From assembly GCF_041429775.1 (NCBI RefSeq), contig NZ_CP163421.1, forward strand, positions 2,753,001-2,817,000: a stretch of 64,000 nt of DNA, written 5' to 3'. The notes beneath the pieces were generated by a model. The model was not told the DNA's origin, searched no databases, and worked only from the letters and a program-made list of their open reading frames with translations. Position 1 is the stretch's first letter, and every line of letters starts with the position of its first letter. Below are positions 25,655 to 34,777 of the stretch, in pieces. Both the position numbers and the translations under genes were made by a program. Source of the stretch: Glycocaulis abyssi (GTDB lineage: Bacteria > Pseudomonadota > Alphaproteobacteria > Caulobacterales > Maricaulaceae).

Positions 25655-26511
25655 AACGTGCTGCCCAGCTTGCGTGACTGGCGCTCTGCGGCGGATACGG
25701 CGTTGCGCACCAGCATGGGCAGGCCGCCACCGGCCATCATCACATCTAGGGCGGCCTGTGTGGTGCCACCCGGCGAGGTGACAGCGCGGCGCAAAGCGGC
25801 GGCGTCAGCCGTCTTGCGCTTGTGGCCGTCTTCCAGCAGGGCGCCAGCCCCGGCCACGGTGGCCACGGCGAGCTTCTCTGCGAGGTCTGCGGGAAGGCCC
25901 TCGGCCTCGCCAGCGCGCGCCAGTGCCTCACACATCAGGAACACATAGGCCGGGCCGGAGCCTGAGACAGCCGTCACGGCGTCCATCATGCGCTCGTCTT
26001 CAACCCATTCCACGCTGCCGAGCACTTTCAGCAGGGCATCTGTAGCCGCACGGAAATGGGCCGGATCGGCTTCGATATTGGAGATCGCGACGGAAATGCC
26101 CTTGCCAATGGAGCCTGGCGTGTTGGGCATGGCGCGCACAATGGGATGGCCGGGAAACAGGCGGCCAAGACCGATAAGGCCCGCTCCGGCGAGGATGGAG
26201 ATAATCAGCGCATCGCGCGGTAACTTCCCGGCCAGATCTTCACCCAGGGCAGGCAGGGCTTGCGGCTTTACGGCCAGCACCACGCGGTCGAGACCTGTGG
26301 CGGCGGCCTTGGTCAGCGTGGGCATGACCTTGATGGCGTATTTGCCGGCAAGCTCTTCAAGCTCATCTGACGGGTTGGGCTCGACGATAACAAGCGTGCC
26401 CGAATCCAGCCCGCCCCGGCGCGCCCGCAGCCAGCCAGCGGCCAAAGCCAGTCCCATCCGGCCAGCACCGATAAGCGCGACCTTGCCTGTAGGTTCATCA
26501 GTAACGGGCAT
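25651..26511 (-). CDS. proC: Pyrroline-5-carboxylate reductase
   Basis: ProC reduces pyrroline-5-carboxylate to proline with NAD(P)H, the last step of proline synthesis. The 286-residue protein has the Rossmann start KVALIGAGRMGLALAAGW, VVLAVKPQAL, HPIVRAMPNTPGSIGKGIS, and the C-terminal family signature with VTAVSGSGPAYVFLMCEALA and TSPGGTTQAALDVM. It is preceded by the YbjN gene (11 bp gap) and then ubiK on the same strand, a gene order often seen in alphaproteobacteria. It converges with the histidine kinase gene, with a 4-bp overlap of stop codons. Confidence 0.95.
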   Translation of the reverse strand: MPVTDEPTGKVALIGAGRMGLALAAGWLRARRGGLDSGTLVIVEPNPSDELEELAGKYAIKVMPTLTKAAATGLDRVVLAVKPQALPALGEDLAGKLPRDALIISILAGAGLIGLGRLFPGHPIVRAMPNTPGSIGKGISVAISNIEADPAHFRAATDALLKVLGSVEWVEDERMMDAVTAVSGSGPAYVFLMCEALARAGEAEGLPADLAEKLAVATVAGAGALLEDGHKRKTADAAALRRAVTSPGGTTQAALDVMMAGGGLPMLVRNAVSAAERQSRKLGSTF

Positions 26512-26522
26512 GTTTGTGCTCT

Positions 26523-27023
26523 TCAGGCTTCTCCGGCCGTGTCAAACATCGCGGCGGCCACAGCCTCCTCGACGCTCTTGCCGCCCCAGACAAGGTAGTG
26601 GAACGCCGGATAGAGCCGCTCACCGGCCTCCCGCGCTGCCACGATCAGCGCCGCAGCCTGCGCCGGGCTTACCGTCTCGCCGCCCGCCAGTGACAGGGCG
26701 TGACGGAACACGACCGAGCCGTCCTCAGCCCAGACATCGAAATGGCCAAGCCAGAGGCGCTCATTGAGGCGGGTGACAAGCTCGCAAACCTCGCGGAAGC
26801 GCGCTGGCGGCGTTTTCAGCTCGAGGCTCGCGCACACGTGCAGAACGTCCAGCTCGGGCCGCCAGGCAAACCATACCTGGTGATCGCGCCATTCGCCGGG
26901 TACGGCCATGTGCAGCTCGGTATCATCGCGCTCATAGGCGTATTGCTCGGCGATCACCGCCTGCTCCACGCTTTCCAGCGGATCGATCGTCTGAATGTAG
27001 GTTTCGGTATGCAGATCCATCAT
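26523..27023 (-). CDS. YbjN-domain protein
   Basis: A 166-residue cytoplasmic protein of the alphaproteobacterial YbjN group. The core reads YERDDTELHMAVPGEWRDHQVWFAW, then CASLELKTPP, LVTRLNERLWLGHFDVWAEDG, VFRHAL and FHYLVWGGKSVEEAVAAAMF at the C-terminus. The fold is related to type III secretion chaperones (YbjN). The role is not established; sensory or stress roles are suggested for enterobacterial YbjN. Of two adjacent ATGs I used the first (27023), preceded by GAGGGAGG at ideal spacing. It is probably co-transcribed with proC. Confidence 0.85.
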   Translation of the reverse strand: MMDLHTETYIQTIDPLESVEQAVIAEQYAYERDDTELHMAVPGEWRDHQVWFAWRPELDVLHVCASLELKTPPARFREVCELVTRLNERLWLGHFDVWAEDGSVVFRHALSLAGGETVSPAQAAALIVAAREAGERLYPAFHYLVWGGKSVEEAVAAAMFDTAGEA

Positions 27024-27125
27024 TGCGCCTCCCTCAGAGCACATGCCGGCATCGTCCCGTTGAACGACCGTAAGCCGCTCCGGGGACACTGCGCAACGGT
27101 GTGCAAGGGTTTGAAATTAAGCCGT

Positions 27126-27431
27126 TCAGCTGGAAGCCTTTTTCGAAGCGGGTTTACGCTTCGGCGCCGCAGCCGCGCGCGAGGTAGCAGGCTTTTTGCC
27201 CTCCAGCGCGGCCAGACGGGCTTTGAGTGATTCGATTTCCTCGCCCTGCCGGGCGATGATTGCCTGCAAGGCGCGCATTTCGTCACCGGATGCCAGATCC
27301 ATGTCAGCGGCCACGCGCTCGGCCTGCGCCCGGAAAACCGAGCGCGCCTCATCGCCCGCAGCGCGCGCCGCGCCGAAGGCATCGGTCATCAGATCGGCCA
27401 GATCAGTGAAAACGGGGTTGCGCGTCTGCAT
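27126..27431 (-). CDS. ubiK: Ubiquinone biosynthesis accessory factor UbiK (BMFP family)
   Basis: A 101-residue protein of the BMFP/UbiK family: an N-terminal amphipathic helix (NPVFTDLADLMTDAFGAARAAG), a central charged helix, then a coiled coil (EMRALQAIIARQGEEIESLKARLAALEG). A Lys/Ala/Pro-rich basic tail (KRKPASKKASS) closes it. UbiK assists UbiJ and the Ubi complex in aerobic ubiquinone synthesis and can insert into membranes. It is divergent from lgt (114 bp between starts) and upstream of the YbjN and proC genes. The longer frame to 28280 is the antisense of lgt and was rejected. Confidence 0.85.
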   Translation of the reverse strand: MQTRNPVFTDLADLMTDAFGAARAAGDEARSVFRAQAERVAADMDLASGDEMRALQAIIARQGEEIESLKARLAALEGKKPATSRAAAAPKRKPASKKASS

Positions 27432-27545
27432 GACAAGACGGTCCTTGCTGGTATAGAGGTCAGGATATAGGCCCTTCGGCCCGTCCAACGCAATGTCCGC
27501 CCCGCAGATTTCACCGTTAATGCCGCTCTGGAGACGATACGCCAC

Positions 27546-28445
27546 ATGGCCCTGTGCCCCGCGAGTTTCGACCTGATTGATCCCGTTATCTTCGAGATCG
27601 GCCCGTTTGCGCTGCGCTGGTATGCGCTGGCCTATATCGCCGGATTTTTCCTTGGCCTGTTCTATGTGCTCAAGCTCGTCGCCCGGCCGCGCCTGTGGAC
27701 CACACATGCCAACCCGAAGGCCGCGCCGATGGACCGCGCCTATGTCGAGGAGCTGATGCTGTGGGTGATGGTCGGCGTCATTGTGGGCGGCCGTATCGGC
27801 TATGTCCTCTTCTACCAGACGAGCGCCCTGTGGGAGCGCCCCTTGTGGGTCATCACTGGCATCACCGAAGGGGGGATGAGCTTCCATGGCGGTCTGATCG
27901 GCGTCATGCTGGCCATGATCGTTACTGCCCGGCTGTGGAAAATCCCGCTGCTGAACGTGTCGGACGCGGTCGCAGCGGCGACGCCCATTGGTCTCCTGCT
28001 GGGGCGTCTGGCCAACTTCATCAATGGCGAGCTGTGGGGCCGTCCCGCGCCTGACCTGCCCTGGGCGATGCGCTTTGCCGATGATCCGCTGTGCGCGCTG
28101 CGCCATCCCAGCCAGCTTTACGAGGCGTTCCTGGAAGGGGCGGTGCTGCTGGCGCTCATCGCCTTCCTGATCTGGCGCTTCCGCGCGCTGTCGCGGCCCG
28201 GCCTTGTCACCGGCGTGTTCCTCGCGGGCTATGGCGTGTTCCGCGCGTTCGTGGAGATTTTCCGCGAGCCCGACCGGCATATGCCCGACGCGCTGCAGGG
28301 CTATGTCACCATGGGCATGCTCTTGTGCGTGCCGATGATCGCTGCCGGAGCGTATCTCATCTGGCGTTCGCTCAAGACACCGCCTGTTTCCGCGCCGGGC
28401 GAGATGCGCCCTGAGCGCAAGAAGTCCCGGTCCAGAGCAGGCTAG
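27546..28445 (+). CDS. lgt: Prolipoprotein diacylglyceryl transferase
   Basis: Lgt transfers diacylglycerol from phosphatidylglycerol to the lipobox Cys of prelipoproteins in the inner membrane. The 299-residue protein has about seven membrane segments and the key motifs: LRWYALAYIAGF near the N-terminus, GGMSFHGGLIGVMLAM (conserved His-Gly-Gly), GLLLGRLANFINGELWGR (the Lgt signature with essential Arg, Asn and Glu), and HPSQLYEAFLEG. It supplies lipidation needed by the entericidin lipoproteins, the efflux outer-membrane factor and the M13 peptidase elsewhere in this window. The midA-type gene begins two bases after its stop. Confidence 0.95.
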   Translation: MALCPASFDLIDPVIFEIGPFALRWYALAYIAGFFLGLFYVLKLVARPRLWTTHANPKAAPMDRAYVEELMLWVMVGVIVGGRIGYVLFYQTSALWERPLWVITGITEGGMSFHGGLIGVMLAMIVTARLWKIPLLNVSDAVAAATPIGLLLGRLANFINGELWGRPAPDLPWAMRFADDPLCALRHPSQLYEAFLEGAVLLALIAFLIWRFRALSRPGLVTGVFLAGYGVFRAFVEIFREPDRHMPDALQGYVTMGMLLCVPMIAAGAYLIWRSLKTPPVSAPGEMRPERKKSRSRAG

Positions 28446-28447
28446 CC

Positions 28448-29575
28448 GTGACTGAAGCGGACGAGTTCAACCCGGCGGCGCGCATAGCATCGAATTTGCG
28501 CGCGCGCATCGCCTCGCAAGGCCCGCTGCCGGTCTCTGTCTTCATGATGGAGGCGCTCTTTGATCCGATGGCGGGCTATTACGCCACGCGCGATCCTATC
28601 GGGGCTGGCAGTGATTTCATTACCGCCCCTGAGATCAGCCAGATGTTTGGCGAGCTTCTGGGCCTGTGGGCTGCGCAGTGCTGGCAGGATATGGGTGCCC
28701 CTGAAAGCCTTGTTCTGGCCGAGCTGGGCCCAGGCAAGGCCACGATGATGGCCGATATGCTGCGCGCAGGCCGCGCCGTGCCGGGCTTTGCCGATGCCCT
28801 GAAAATCAGCCTGGTCGAGGCGAGCGCCGCGCTTAAAATGGTGCAGGGTCAGACGCTGGCGAGGGTGGGTGTGCCGGTGGGCTGGGCCAAGAGCCTCGAA
28901 ACCATCCCGGCAGGCCCGGGAATCATTTTCGGCAATGAGTTTCTTGATTGCCTGCCTGTGCGTCAGGCCGTGCGGGTGGAGGGTCAGTGGCGTGAACGCT
29001 GCGTGACGCTGCATCCTGATGATGAGAGCCGCTTTGCCTTCGTCACCGGGCCGGTCATTGCCGAGGATGATCCCTTCATTCCTGATGCTTTGCGCGCAAG
29101 CCCTGACGGCGCGCTGGTGGAGCTGCGCCCCGGTGATGCGCAAGTGGTGGACGCGCTGGCTGCGCGTTTTTCAGAGCATCCCGGCCATGCCCTGTTCATC
29201 GATTACGGGCCGGCCGTGTCGGAGCCCGGCGATACGCTGCAGGCGATACGCGCCCATCAGAAGGTGGACCCGCTGGACGCGCCAGGTACGGCAGACCTGA
29301 CCGCACGGGTGGATTTTGACACGCTGGCGCGGCGCGCGCGTTCCGCCGGGCTGGATGTGTATGGTCCGGTGGAGCAGGGGGCTTTTCTCAAAGGTCTGGG
29401 CATGGAGCAGCGCGCCGCCGCGCTCGCCGCCTCCCGGCCAGACCAGCGCGGCACAATCGCGCGCCAGCTTCACCGGCTGACGGCGGATGACGAGATGGGC
29501 GTTCTGTTCAAGGTGATAGCCCTTAGTGCGCCGGGCATGCCCGCCCCGCCCGGCCTCACCTTCTTCACCGGATAA
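28448..29575 (+). CDS. MidA/NDUFAF7-family SAM-dependent methyltransferase
   Basis: A 375-residue class I methyltransferase of the MidA (NDUFAF7) family. Signatures: [59 protein letters not shown] (SAM-binding glycine loop), [15 protein letters not shown], and ALFIDYGP. The mitochondrial homologue dimethylates an Arg of complex I subunit NDUFS2, so an analogous role on bacterial complex I is a reasonable inference. It starts with GTG at 28448, two bases after the lgt stop, as in many alphaproteobacteria, so the two are one operon. The laccase-like gene (pgeF) that often follows is absent; prs comes next instead. Confidence 0.88.
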   Translation: MTEADEFNPAARIASNLRARIASQGPLPVSVFMMEALFDPMAGYYATRDPIGAGSDFITAPEISQMFGELLGLWAAQCWQDMGAPESLVLAELGPGKATMMADMLRAGRAVPGFADALKISLVEASAALKMVQGQTLARVGVPVGWAKSLETIPAGPGIIFGNEFLDCLPVRQAVRVEGQWRERCVTLHPDDESRFAFVTGPVIAEDDPFIPDALRASPDGALVELRPGDAQVVDALAARFSEHPGHALFIDYGPAVSEPGDTLQAIRAHQKVDPLDAPGTADLTARVDFDTLARRARSAGLDVYGPVEQGAFLKGLGMEQRAAALAASRPDQRGTIARQLHRLTADDEMGVLFKVIALSAPGMPAPPGLTFFTG

Positions 29576-29691
29576 TCCGTGTACGGGGCATGGCGCACGG
29601 TGTACAAACACGCTGGCAGCCGCTTTCGATACAGCCTGGGGTCTGCTATGAGCGCGCCCATCACGGCCAGCGTCCGAGGGGATTCTTCGCA

Positions 29692-30624
29692 ATGAAACTG
29701 ATGAGCGGCAACGCAAACCGGCCCCTGGCCCGTGCCATCGCCAATTATCTTGATGCGCCGCTCTCCAATGTCGAGATCGAGACCTTCGCCGATGGCGAGC
29801 TCTTTGTGCGCATCGAAGAGAACATGCGCGGGGAGGACGTGTTCCTCATCCAGTCGACGTCCAAGCCCGCCAACGACCATCTGATGGAGCTGCTGATCTG
29901 TATGGACGCGCTCTCGCGCGCCAGCGCGCGGCGGATCACGGCCGTCATCCCCTATTTTGGCTATGCCAGGCAGGACCGCAAAACCGGCGGGCGCACGCCG
30001 ATCACCGCCAAGCTGGTGGCCAATCTGATCGCCAAGGCGGGCGCTGACCGCGTGCTGACGCTGGACCTGCATGCCGGGCAGATACAGGGCTTTTTCGATA
30101 TCCCGACCGATAACCTCTTCACCACGCCGGTATTCGAGCAGGATATCCGCAAGCATTACGACACATCAGACCTGATGATCGTCTCGCCGGACGTTGGCGG
30201 CGTGGTTCGCGCGCGCGCTCTGGCCCAGCGCCTCGGCGCGGACATTGCCATTGTCGACAAGCGCCGCCCGAAGGCTGGCGAGAGCGAGGTGATGAATATT
30301 ATCGGTGATGTGGCGGGGCGCCGCTGCATCATCTTTGATGATATCATCGATAGCGGCGGCACGCTGTGCAACGCGGCGGCGGCCCTGAAGGACCATGGCG
30401 CGGCAGAGGTTTCCGCCTACATCACGCACGGCGTGCTTTCAGGCAAGGCCACCAGCCGGATCAAGGACTCGGTGCTGAAGGAACTGGTGGTGACCGATTC
30501 CATCGACGTTACCGACAAGGCAGCCGCCTGCGCCAAGGTGCGCGCCGTCTCCATTGCGCCGCTTCTGGCCGAGGCGATCCGGCGCATCGCCAACGAGGAA
30601 AGCGTCTCCAAGCTGTTTGACTAG
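29692..30624 (+). CDS. prs: Ribose-phosphate pyrophosphokinase (PRPP synthetase)
   Basis: Prs makes PRPP from ribose-5-phosphate and ATP, feeding purine, pyrimidine, His and Trp synthesis and the Apt reaction. The 310-residue protein has the family landmarks: [20 protein letters not shown], the ATP-binding [60 protein letters not shown], and the PRPP loop [18 protein letters not shown]. The start at 29692 gives the family N-terminus ([13 protein letters not shown]) and is preceded by CGAGGGGA; an in-frame start at 29590 was rejected. Confidence 0.97.
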   Translation: MKLMSGNANRPLARAIANYLDAPLSNVEIETFADGELFVRIEENMRGEDVFLIQSTSKPANDHLMELLICMDALSRASARRITAVIPYFGYARQDRKTGGRTPITAKLVANLIAKAGADRVLTLDLHAGQIQGFFDIPTDNLFTTPVFEQDIRKHYDTSDLMIVSPDVGGVVRARALAQRLGADIAIVDKRRPKAGESEVMNIIGDVAGRRCIIFDDIIDSGGTLCNAAAALKDHGAAEVSAYITHGVLSGKATSRIKDSVLKELVVTDSIDVTDKAAACAKVRAVSIAPLLAEAIRRIANEESVSKLFD

Positions 30625-30715
30625 GTGTTGCCCGCAAGAGGGCAAGGCCAACAAGACTCACTGCGCCCTGTTGCGCGGCGTGCAAAAACCGGCTAATAGC
30701 CCGCGCTCGCTTGAG

Positions 30716-30737
30716 CGCCGCCCGCCTGCAGGCGGCG
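30716..30737 (+). other. GC-rich hairpin in the rplY leader
   Basis: CGCCGCC (30716-30722) can pair with GGCGGCG (30731-30737), or the inner CCGCC-TGCA-GGCGG palindrome can form instead. It lies 41 bp before the rplY start in the 154-bp prs-rplY gap. It has no T-run, so it is not a classical terminator; it may be a leader structure. Confidence 0.4.
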
Positions 30738-30778
30738 AACGCGTTTGAAACCAGAATTTACCACAGGGACCGGACCCC

Positions 30779-31420
30779 ATGAGTGATATTGTTGTTTCCG
30801 TTGAGGTGCGTGAGCGCACCGGCACTGGTAGCGCCCGCGAAGCGCGCCGCTCCGGCCTGGTTCCCGGTGTCCTTTACGGTGGTCCGCGCGGCGCTGTGTC
30901 GATCAGTGTGAAGCGCAACGAGCTGGTGAAAGCCATCGGCACGGGCAAGCTGATCGCCAATATGGTCGATATCGAGCACAAGGGCGAGCGCCAGCCCGTC
31001 ATCGCGCGCGACATCCAGTTCCACCCGGTCACGGACGAGCCGGTTCATATCGATTTCTACCGTGTGGAAGAAAACTCGGTCATCACGCTGAACGTGCCGG
31101 TGCACTTCATCAATGACGAGAAGGCTCCGGGCATCAAGCGCGGCGGCGTTCTGAACATTGTGCGCCACGATATCGAAGTGCGCTGCAAGGCTGGCAACAT
31201 CCCCAGCGAGATCGTGGTCGATCTTTCCGGCTACGACATTGGCGATTCCATCCACATTTCCAGCGTCACGCTTCCCGAAGGCGTGAAGCCGGTTATCACC
31301 AGCCGGGACTTCACCATCGCCACGGTACAGGGCTCGCGCGCTGTCATCGAGGATGAGGTCGAAGGCGAAGATACCGAAACGGAAGTCGAAGCCGACGAGG
31401 ACGAGGGCGACGAGGAATAG
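30779..31420 (+). CDS. rplY: 50S ribosomal protein L25 (CTC form)
   Basis: L25 binds 5S rRNA in the large ribosomal subunit. This is the long two-domain CTC form (213 residues). The N-terminal L25 domain (about 1-95) has VEVRERTGTGSAREARRSG, VPGVLYGG, and FHPVTDEPVHIDFYRV. The C-terminal TL5/CTC domain (VPVHFINDEKAPGIKRGGVL, IPSEIVVDLSGYDIGDSIH) extends to about 195. The last 22 residues are almost all acidic (EDTETEVEADEDEGDEE), an unusual but not unique tail. It is followed by a strong terminator and then pth, its usual neighbour. Confidence 0.96.
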   Translation: MSDIVVSVEVRERTGTGSAREARRSGLVPGVLYGGPRGAVSISVKRNELVKAIGTGKLIANMVDIEHKGERQPVIARDIQFHPVTDEPVHIDFYRVEENSVITLNVPVHFINDEKAPGIKRGGVLNIVRHDIEVRCKAGNIPSEIVVDLSGYDIGDSIHISSVTLPEGVKPVITSRDFTIATVQGSRAVIEDEVEGEDTETEVEADEDEGDEE

Positions 31421-31466
31421 CCGCCTTCGTGCTGGCGGCTCCATGCCGCCGGGCGTCTGATACCTT

Positions 31467-31503
31467 AAAAAGGCGGCGCGGGATGACCTGCAGCCGCCTT
31501 TTT
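31467..31503 (+). terminator. Rho-independent terminator after rplY
   Basis: AAAAAGGCGGC pairs perfectly with GCCGCCTTTTT (11 bp, 15-nt loop), with the T-run as the 3' arm. It lies 46 bp after the rplY stop and before pth. Confidence 0.88.
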
Positions 31504-31544
31504 CATGGCCGGCCAGCGCCGGGCAGGCTCGCAAGGGGCATGAC

Positions 31545-32144
31545 ATGCTGATCGTTGCCGGTCTGGGCAATCCGGAAAACAAATATCTGAAGAACCGCCA
31601 TAATGCGGGCTTCATGGTGCTCGATGGAATTGCCGCCATGCATGGCTTTGGCCCGTGGCGGGAGAAGTTCCAGGCCGCGATCAGCGAAGGGCTGGTGCAG
31701 ACGATTGCCGGGCCGAAAAAGACCCTGCTGATGAAGCCTTTGACTTATTACAATAATTCCGGGCTTGCGGTGCGCGCGGCGGCAGATTTCTACCGGGTCG
31801 GCCCGGAGGCCGTGACAGTCTTCCATGACGAGCTGGATCTGGCGCCCGGCAAGTTCCGCCTCAAGGCTGGCGGCGGGCATGGCGGCAATAACGGCATCCG
31901 CTCGATTGCCGCCCATATCGGCCCGGATTTCCGGCGCGGGCGCATCGGCATTGGCCATCCCGGTGACAAGAACATGGTCACGAACTACGTGCTCTCCGAT
32001 TTTCCCAAGGCTGATGCCGTCTGGTTCGAAACTCTGACCGATGCGATAGCGCGCAGCTTCCCCCTGCTCGCGGGCGGTGAGTTTGACGCCTTCCAGACCC
32101 GCGTCACGCATCTGGCGCCCGCGCCGGGCGGTCAGGAAGAGTAA
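31545..32144 (+). CDS. pth: Peptidyl-tRNA hydrolase
   Basis: Pth releases peptides from prematurely dropped peptidyl-tRNAs. The 199-residue protein has IVAGLGNPENKYLKNRHNAGFMVLD with the catalytic His in RHNAG, LMKPLTYYNNSG (the usual F/Y-M-N is Y-Y-N here, with the substrate-binding Asn kept), VFHDELDLAPGKFRLK with the catalytic Asp, and GGGHGGNNGIRSIAAHIG. The start follows GCAAGGGG. ychF follows after 106 bp, as often found. Confidence 0.95.
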   Translation: MLIVAGLGNPENKYLKNRHNAGFMVLDGIAAMHGFGPWREKFQAAISEGLVQTIAGPKKTLLMKPLTYYNNSGLAVRAAADFYRVGPEAVTVFHDELDLAPGKFRLKAGGGHGGNNGIRSIAAHIGPDFRRGRIGIGHPGDKNMVTNYVLSDFPKADAVWFETLTDAIARSFPLLAGGEFDAFQTRVTHLAPAPGGQEE

Positions 32145-32250
32145 GCGCTCAATAGCGGTGCGTTGACCGTCCTTGCAGATTGACGCTGTCGCCTTGCACG
32201 TCTAACCCCACGCCAGCTTTGTGAAACCTTATATCTGACAGGGGCCATCC

Positions 32251-33348
32251 ATGGGCTTCAAATGCGGTATTGTCGGCCTGCCGAATGTAGGCAAATCGAC
32301 GCTTTTCAACGCGCTCACCCAGACGGCGGCTGCACAGGCCGCGAACTATCCGTTCTGCACGATCGAGCCGAATGTGGGCGATGTGGCGGTGCCTGAGCCG
32401 CGCCTTGAAAAGCTCGCCTCCATTGCCGGTTCGGCCAGTATCATCCCGGCGCGCATGAGCTTTGTGGACATTGCGGGCCTCGTGAAGGGTGCCAGCCAGG
32501 GCGAAGGTCTCGGCAATCAGTTTCTGGCCAATATCCGCGAGGTGGACGCCGTCGTTTACGTGCTGCGTTGCTTTGTCGACGACGATGTCACCCACGTCGC
32601 GGGCAAGGTCGATCCGCTGGCTGATTTCGAGACGGTCGAGACCGAGCTGATGCTCGCCGACATGGAGAGCCTCGAAAAGCGCCGCGCCAATGTGGAGAAG
32701 AAGGCCAAGTCCGGCGACAAGGACGCCAAAGCGCAAGTGGCGCTCATCGATCTGGCACTGGACAAGCTGCGCGAGGGCCAGCCTGCCCGCTTTGCCGAGG
32801 TGCCAGACGACCAGCGCCGCGAATGGCGCATGCTCCAGCTGCTGACCTCCAAGCCGGTCCTCTTCATTGCCAATGTGGACGAGGAAAGCGCGGCGACCGG
32901 CAATGAGATGAGCCGGGCGGTGGAAAAGCGCGCTGCCGAAGAGGGCGCGATCTGCGTGACCATCTCTGCCAAGATCGAGGCCGAGCTCGCGCTTCTGGAC
33001 GCGGATGAGCGCGCCGAATATCTGGAATCGCTGGGGCTTTCCGAGCCGGGCCTCAACCGGCTGATCCATGCCGGTTATACCCTGCTGGACCTGCAGACCT
33101 ATTTCACCGCCGGGCCGAAAGAGGCGCGCGCCTGGACCATCCGTAAGGGCTGGAAAGCTCCGCGCGCCGCGGGCGTGATCCATGGCGATTTTGAAAAGGG
33201 CTTCATCCGCGCTGAAACCATCGCCTTTGATGATTACGTGGCGCTGGGCGGCGAGTCCGGTGCCCGCGAGGCGGGCAAGCTGCGCCAGGAAGGCAAGGAA
33301 TACGTTGTGCAGGATGGCGATGTGCTGCTGTTCAAGTTCAACGTCTAG
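32251..33348 (+). CDS. ychF: Redox-regulated ATPase YchF (OLA1 family)
   Basis: A 365-residue Obg-related translation-factor ATPase. G1 is GIVGLPNVGKSTLFNALT (residues 7-24), the switch region is SFVDIAGLVKGASQGEGLGNQFLANIREVD, and the nucleotide-specificity motif reads NVDEE rather than N-K-x-D, as expected for an ATP-binding YchF. The C-terminal TGS domain has LQTYFTAGPKEARAWTIRKG, HGDFEKGFIRAET and LRQEGKEYVVQDGDVLLFKFN. It binds ribosomes and is involved in stress responses in other bacteria. Confidence 0.96.
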   Translation: MGFKCGIVGLPNVGKSTLFNALTQTAAAQAANYPFCTIEPNVGDVAVPEPRLEKLASIAGSASIIPARMSFVDIAGLVKGASQGEGLGNQFLANIREVDAVVYVLRCFVDDDVTHVAGKVDPLADFETVETELMLADMESLEKRRANVEKKAKSGDKDAKAQVALIDLALDKLREGQPARFAEVPDDQRREWRMLQLLTSKPVLFIANVDEESAATGNEMSRAVEKRAAEEGAICVTISAKIEAELALLDADERAEYLESLGLSEPGLNRLIHAGYTLLDLQTYFTAGPKEARAWTIRKGWKAPRAAGVIHGDFEKGFIRAETIAFDDYVALGGESGAREAGKLRQEGKEYVVQDGDVLLFKFNV

Positions 33349-33422
33349 ACCGGCTCCACCGCTTTACACCTCCCTCTCCCCCGCCCATCCTTGCGGCCAG
33401 TTTTAACAGGCGGGAGGAAGAC

Positions 33423-33902
33423 ATGATCCGGTACCTGACGGGCCTGATGGCGGCGCTGACACTTTTTGCTCCCGCCGCTCTCGCAGAGGACACGGCCATG
33501 ACCACCCACACCGCTACCGGCAGTTTCACCGTCCAGCTGGAGCCGCAAGGCGAGGCGGAGCCCGGCGCGCACACGCGCTATCTGATTACCAAGACGTTCA
33601 CCGGCGGGTTCGAGGGCAGCGCCTCAGGCGAGATGCTGGGCCTGTTCGATGGGCAGGCAGGTTCGGGCGCCTATGTGCTCATCGAGCGGCTGGAAGGGCG
33701 CCTTGAGGGCCGGGAAGGGGCCTTCTCGCTTGTCCATCGCGGGGTGATGGATGCGGGCGCGCAATCCCTTTCCATCACCATCGTGCCGGGTTCCGGCGCA
33801 GGTGGGCTAACCGGCATTGCAGGCGAGTTTCTGCTCGATATCGTTGAGGGCGCACATAATTACACGCTGGAATACACACTGCCGTCCGGGGAGGGACAAT
33901 GA
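33423..33902 (+). CDS. DUF3224-family exported protein
   Basis: A 159-residue protein with a signal peptide (MIRYLTGLMAALTLFAPAALA). The mature part matches the DUF3224 pattern: ATGSFTVQLEPQGE, then ITKTFTGGFEGSASGEML, GSGAYVLIERLEGRLEGREGAFSLVHRGVMD and VPGSGAGGLTGIAGEFLLDI. These form a small beta-barrel of the allene-oxide-cyclase-like type. The function is unknown. GCGGGAGGAAGAC gives a strong ribosome-binding site. The stop overlaps the ATG of the crotonase gene by 4 bp (ATGA), so the two are translationally coupled. Confidence 0.82.
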   Translation: MIRYLTGLMAALTLFAPAALAEDTAMTTHTATGSFTVQLEPQGEAEPGAHTRYLITKTFTGGFEGSASGEMLGLFDGQAGSGAYVLIERLEGRLEGREGAFSLVHRGVMDAGAQSLSITIVPGSGAGGLTGIAGEFLLDIVEGAHNYTLEYTLPSGEGQ

Positions 33903-34771
33903 GCTATTCCACCATCACCTATTCGGTGTCTGACCATATCGCGCTCATCACGCTGAACCGGCCGGAGGCGATGAACGCCTTCACCCACGAGATGGGCCGC
34001 GAACTCATCGCCGCGTTTGATGAGAGCGATGCGGACCCGGATGTGCGCTGCGTGATCGTGACGGGCGCGGGCAAGGCGTTCTGCGCCGGCGCGGATCTCT
34101 CCACCGGCGCGGAGACGTTCAACGCTGTTGCCCAGGCCGCCACCAGCGGCGCGTTCGACGAGACCGATCCCAAATGGCGCGATTCCGGCGGTATGCTGAA
34201 TTTGCGCATCTTCAACAGCGCCAAGCCGGTGATCGGGGCCATTAATGGCGCAGCGGTCGGCATTGGCGCGACCATGATCCTGCCCATGGATATCCGCATC
34301 GCCGCTCAAGGCGCCAAGATGGCCTATCCCTTCACCAAACGCGGCATAGCCTGGGATGGCTGCGCCAGCTGGTTCCTGCCGCGCGTGGTTGGTATCGAGA
34401 CGGCGCTGGACTGGGGGCTGACCGGGCGCACCTTTATGAGCGAGGAAGCGCTGGAGAAGGGTCTGGTGAGCGAGCTCGCACCAGCAGACAAGGTGCTGGA
34501 GCGCGCCTATGAGCGCGCGCGCCTGATCGTTGAGACAGCCTCGCCGGTATCGGTCTCCATGAACCGCTATCTGGCGTGGCAGATGCTGGGCGCATCTCAC
34601 CCGATGGAGGCTCATCGCCTCGAAAGCCGGGCGATATTGCGCCGGGGCATGAGCGAGGACGCGAAAGAGGGCGTGATGAGCTTTCTGGAAAAGCGTTCCC
34701 CCGCCTTCCCCGGCCAGATGCCTGCAGACCTGCCGCCGGGCTGGCCTTACCGTTCAGACCCGGAGTATTAA
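33899..34771 (+). CDS. Enoyl-CoA hydratase/isomerase (crotonase) family protein
   Basis: A 290-residue crotonase. The fold is shown by IALITLNRPEAMNAFTHEM, VIVTGAGKAFCAGADLS (first oxyanion half) and KPVIGAINGAAVGIGATMILPMDIRIA (second oxyanion glycine). The signature KRGIAWDGCASWFLPRVVG is followed by TGRTFMSEEALEKGLV. In many relatives the signature reads R-R-G-I-x-P-E, with Glu as the catalytic base; here that position is Asp in A-W-D-G, so activity may differ. It would act on acyl-CoA thioesters in the cytoplasm. It is coupled to the DUF3224 gene and followed by a small membrane-protein gene six bases later. Confidence 0.88.
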   Translation: MSYSTITYSVSDHIALITLNRPEAMNAFTHEMGRELIAAFDESDADPDVRCVIVTGAGKAFCAGADLSTGAETFNAVAQAATSGAFDETDPKWRDSGGMLNLRIFNSAKPVIGAINGAAVGIGATMILPMDIRIAAQGAKMAYPFTKRGIAWDGCASWFLPRVVGIETALDWGLTGRTFMSEEALEKGLVSELAPADKVLERAYERARLIVETASPVSVSMNRYLAWQMLGASHPMEAHRLESRAILRRGMSEDAKEGVMSFLEKRSPAFPGQMPADLPPGWPYRSDPEY

Positions 34772-34777
34772 GCCGCC

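Noticed and set aside
27126-28280. 384-residue minus-strand frame containing ubiK
   Set aside because: Everything upstream of 27431 is antisense to lgt; only the last 101 residues match the BMFP/UbiK family.
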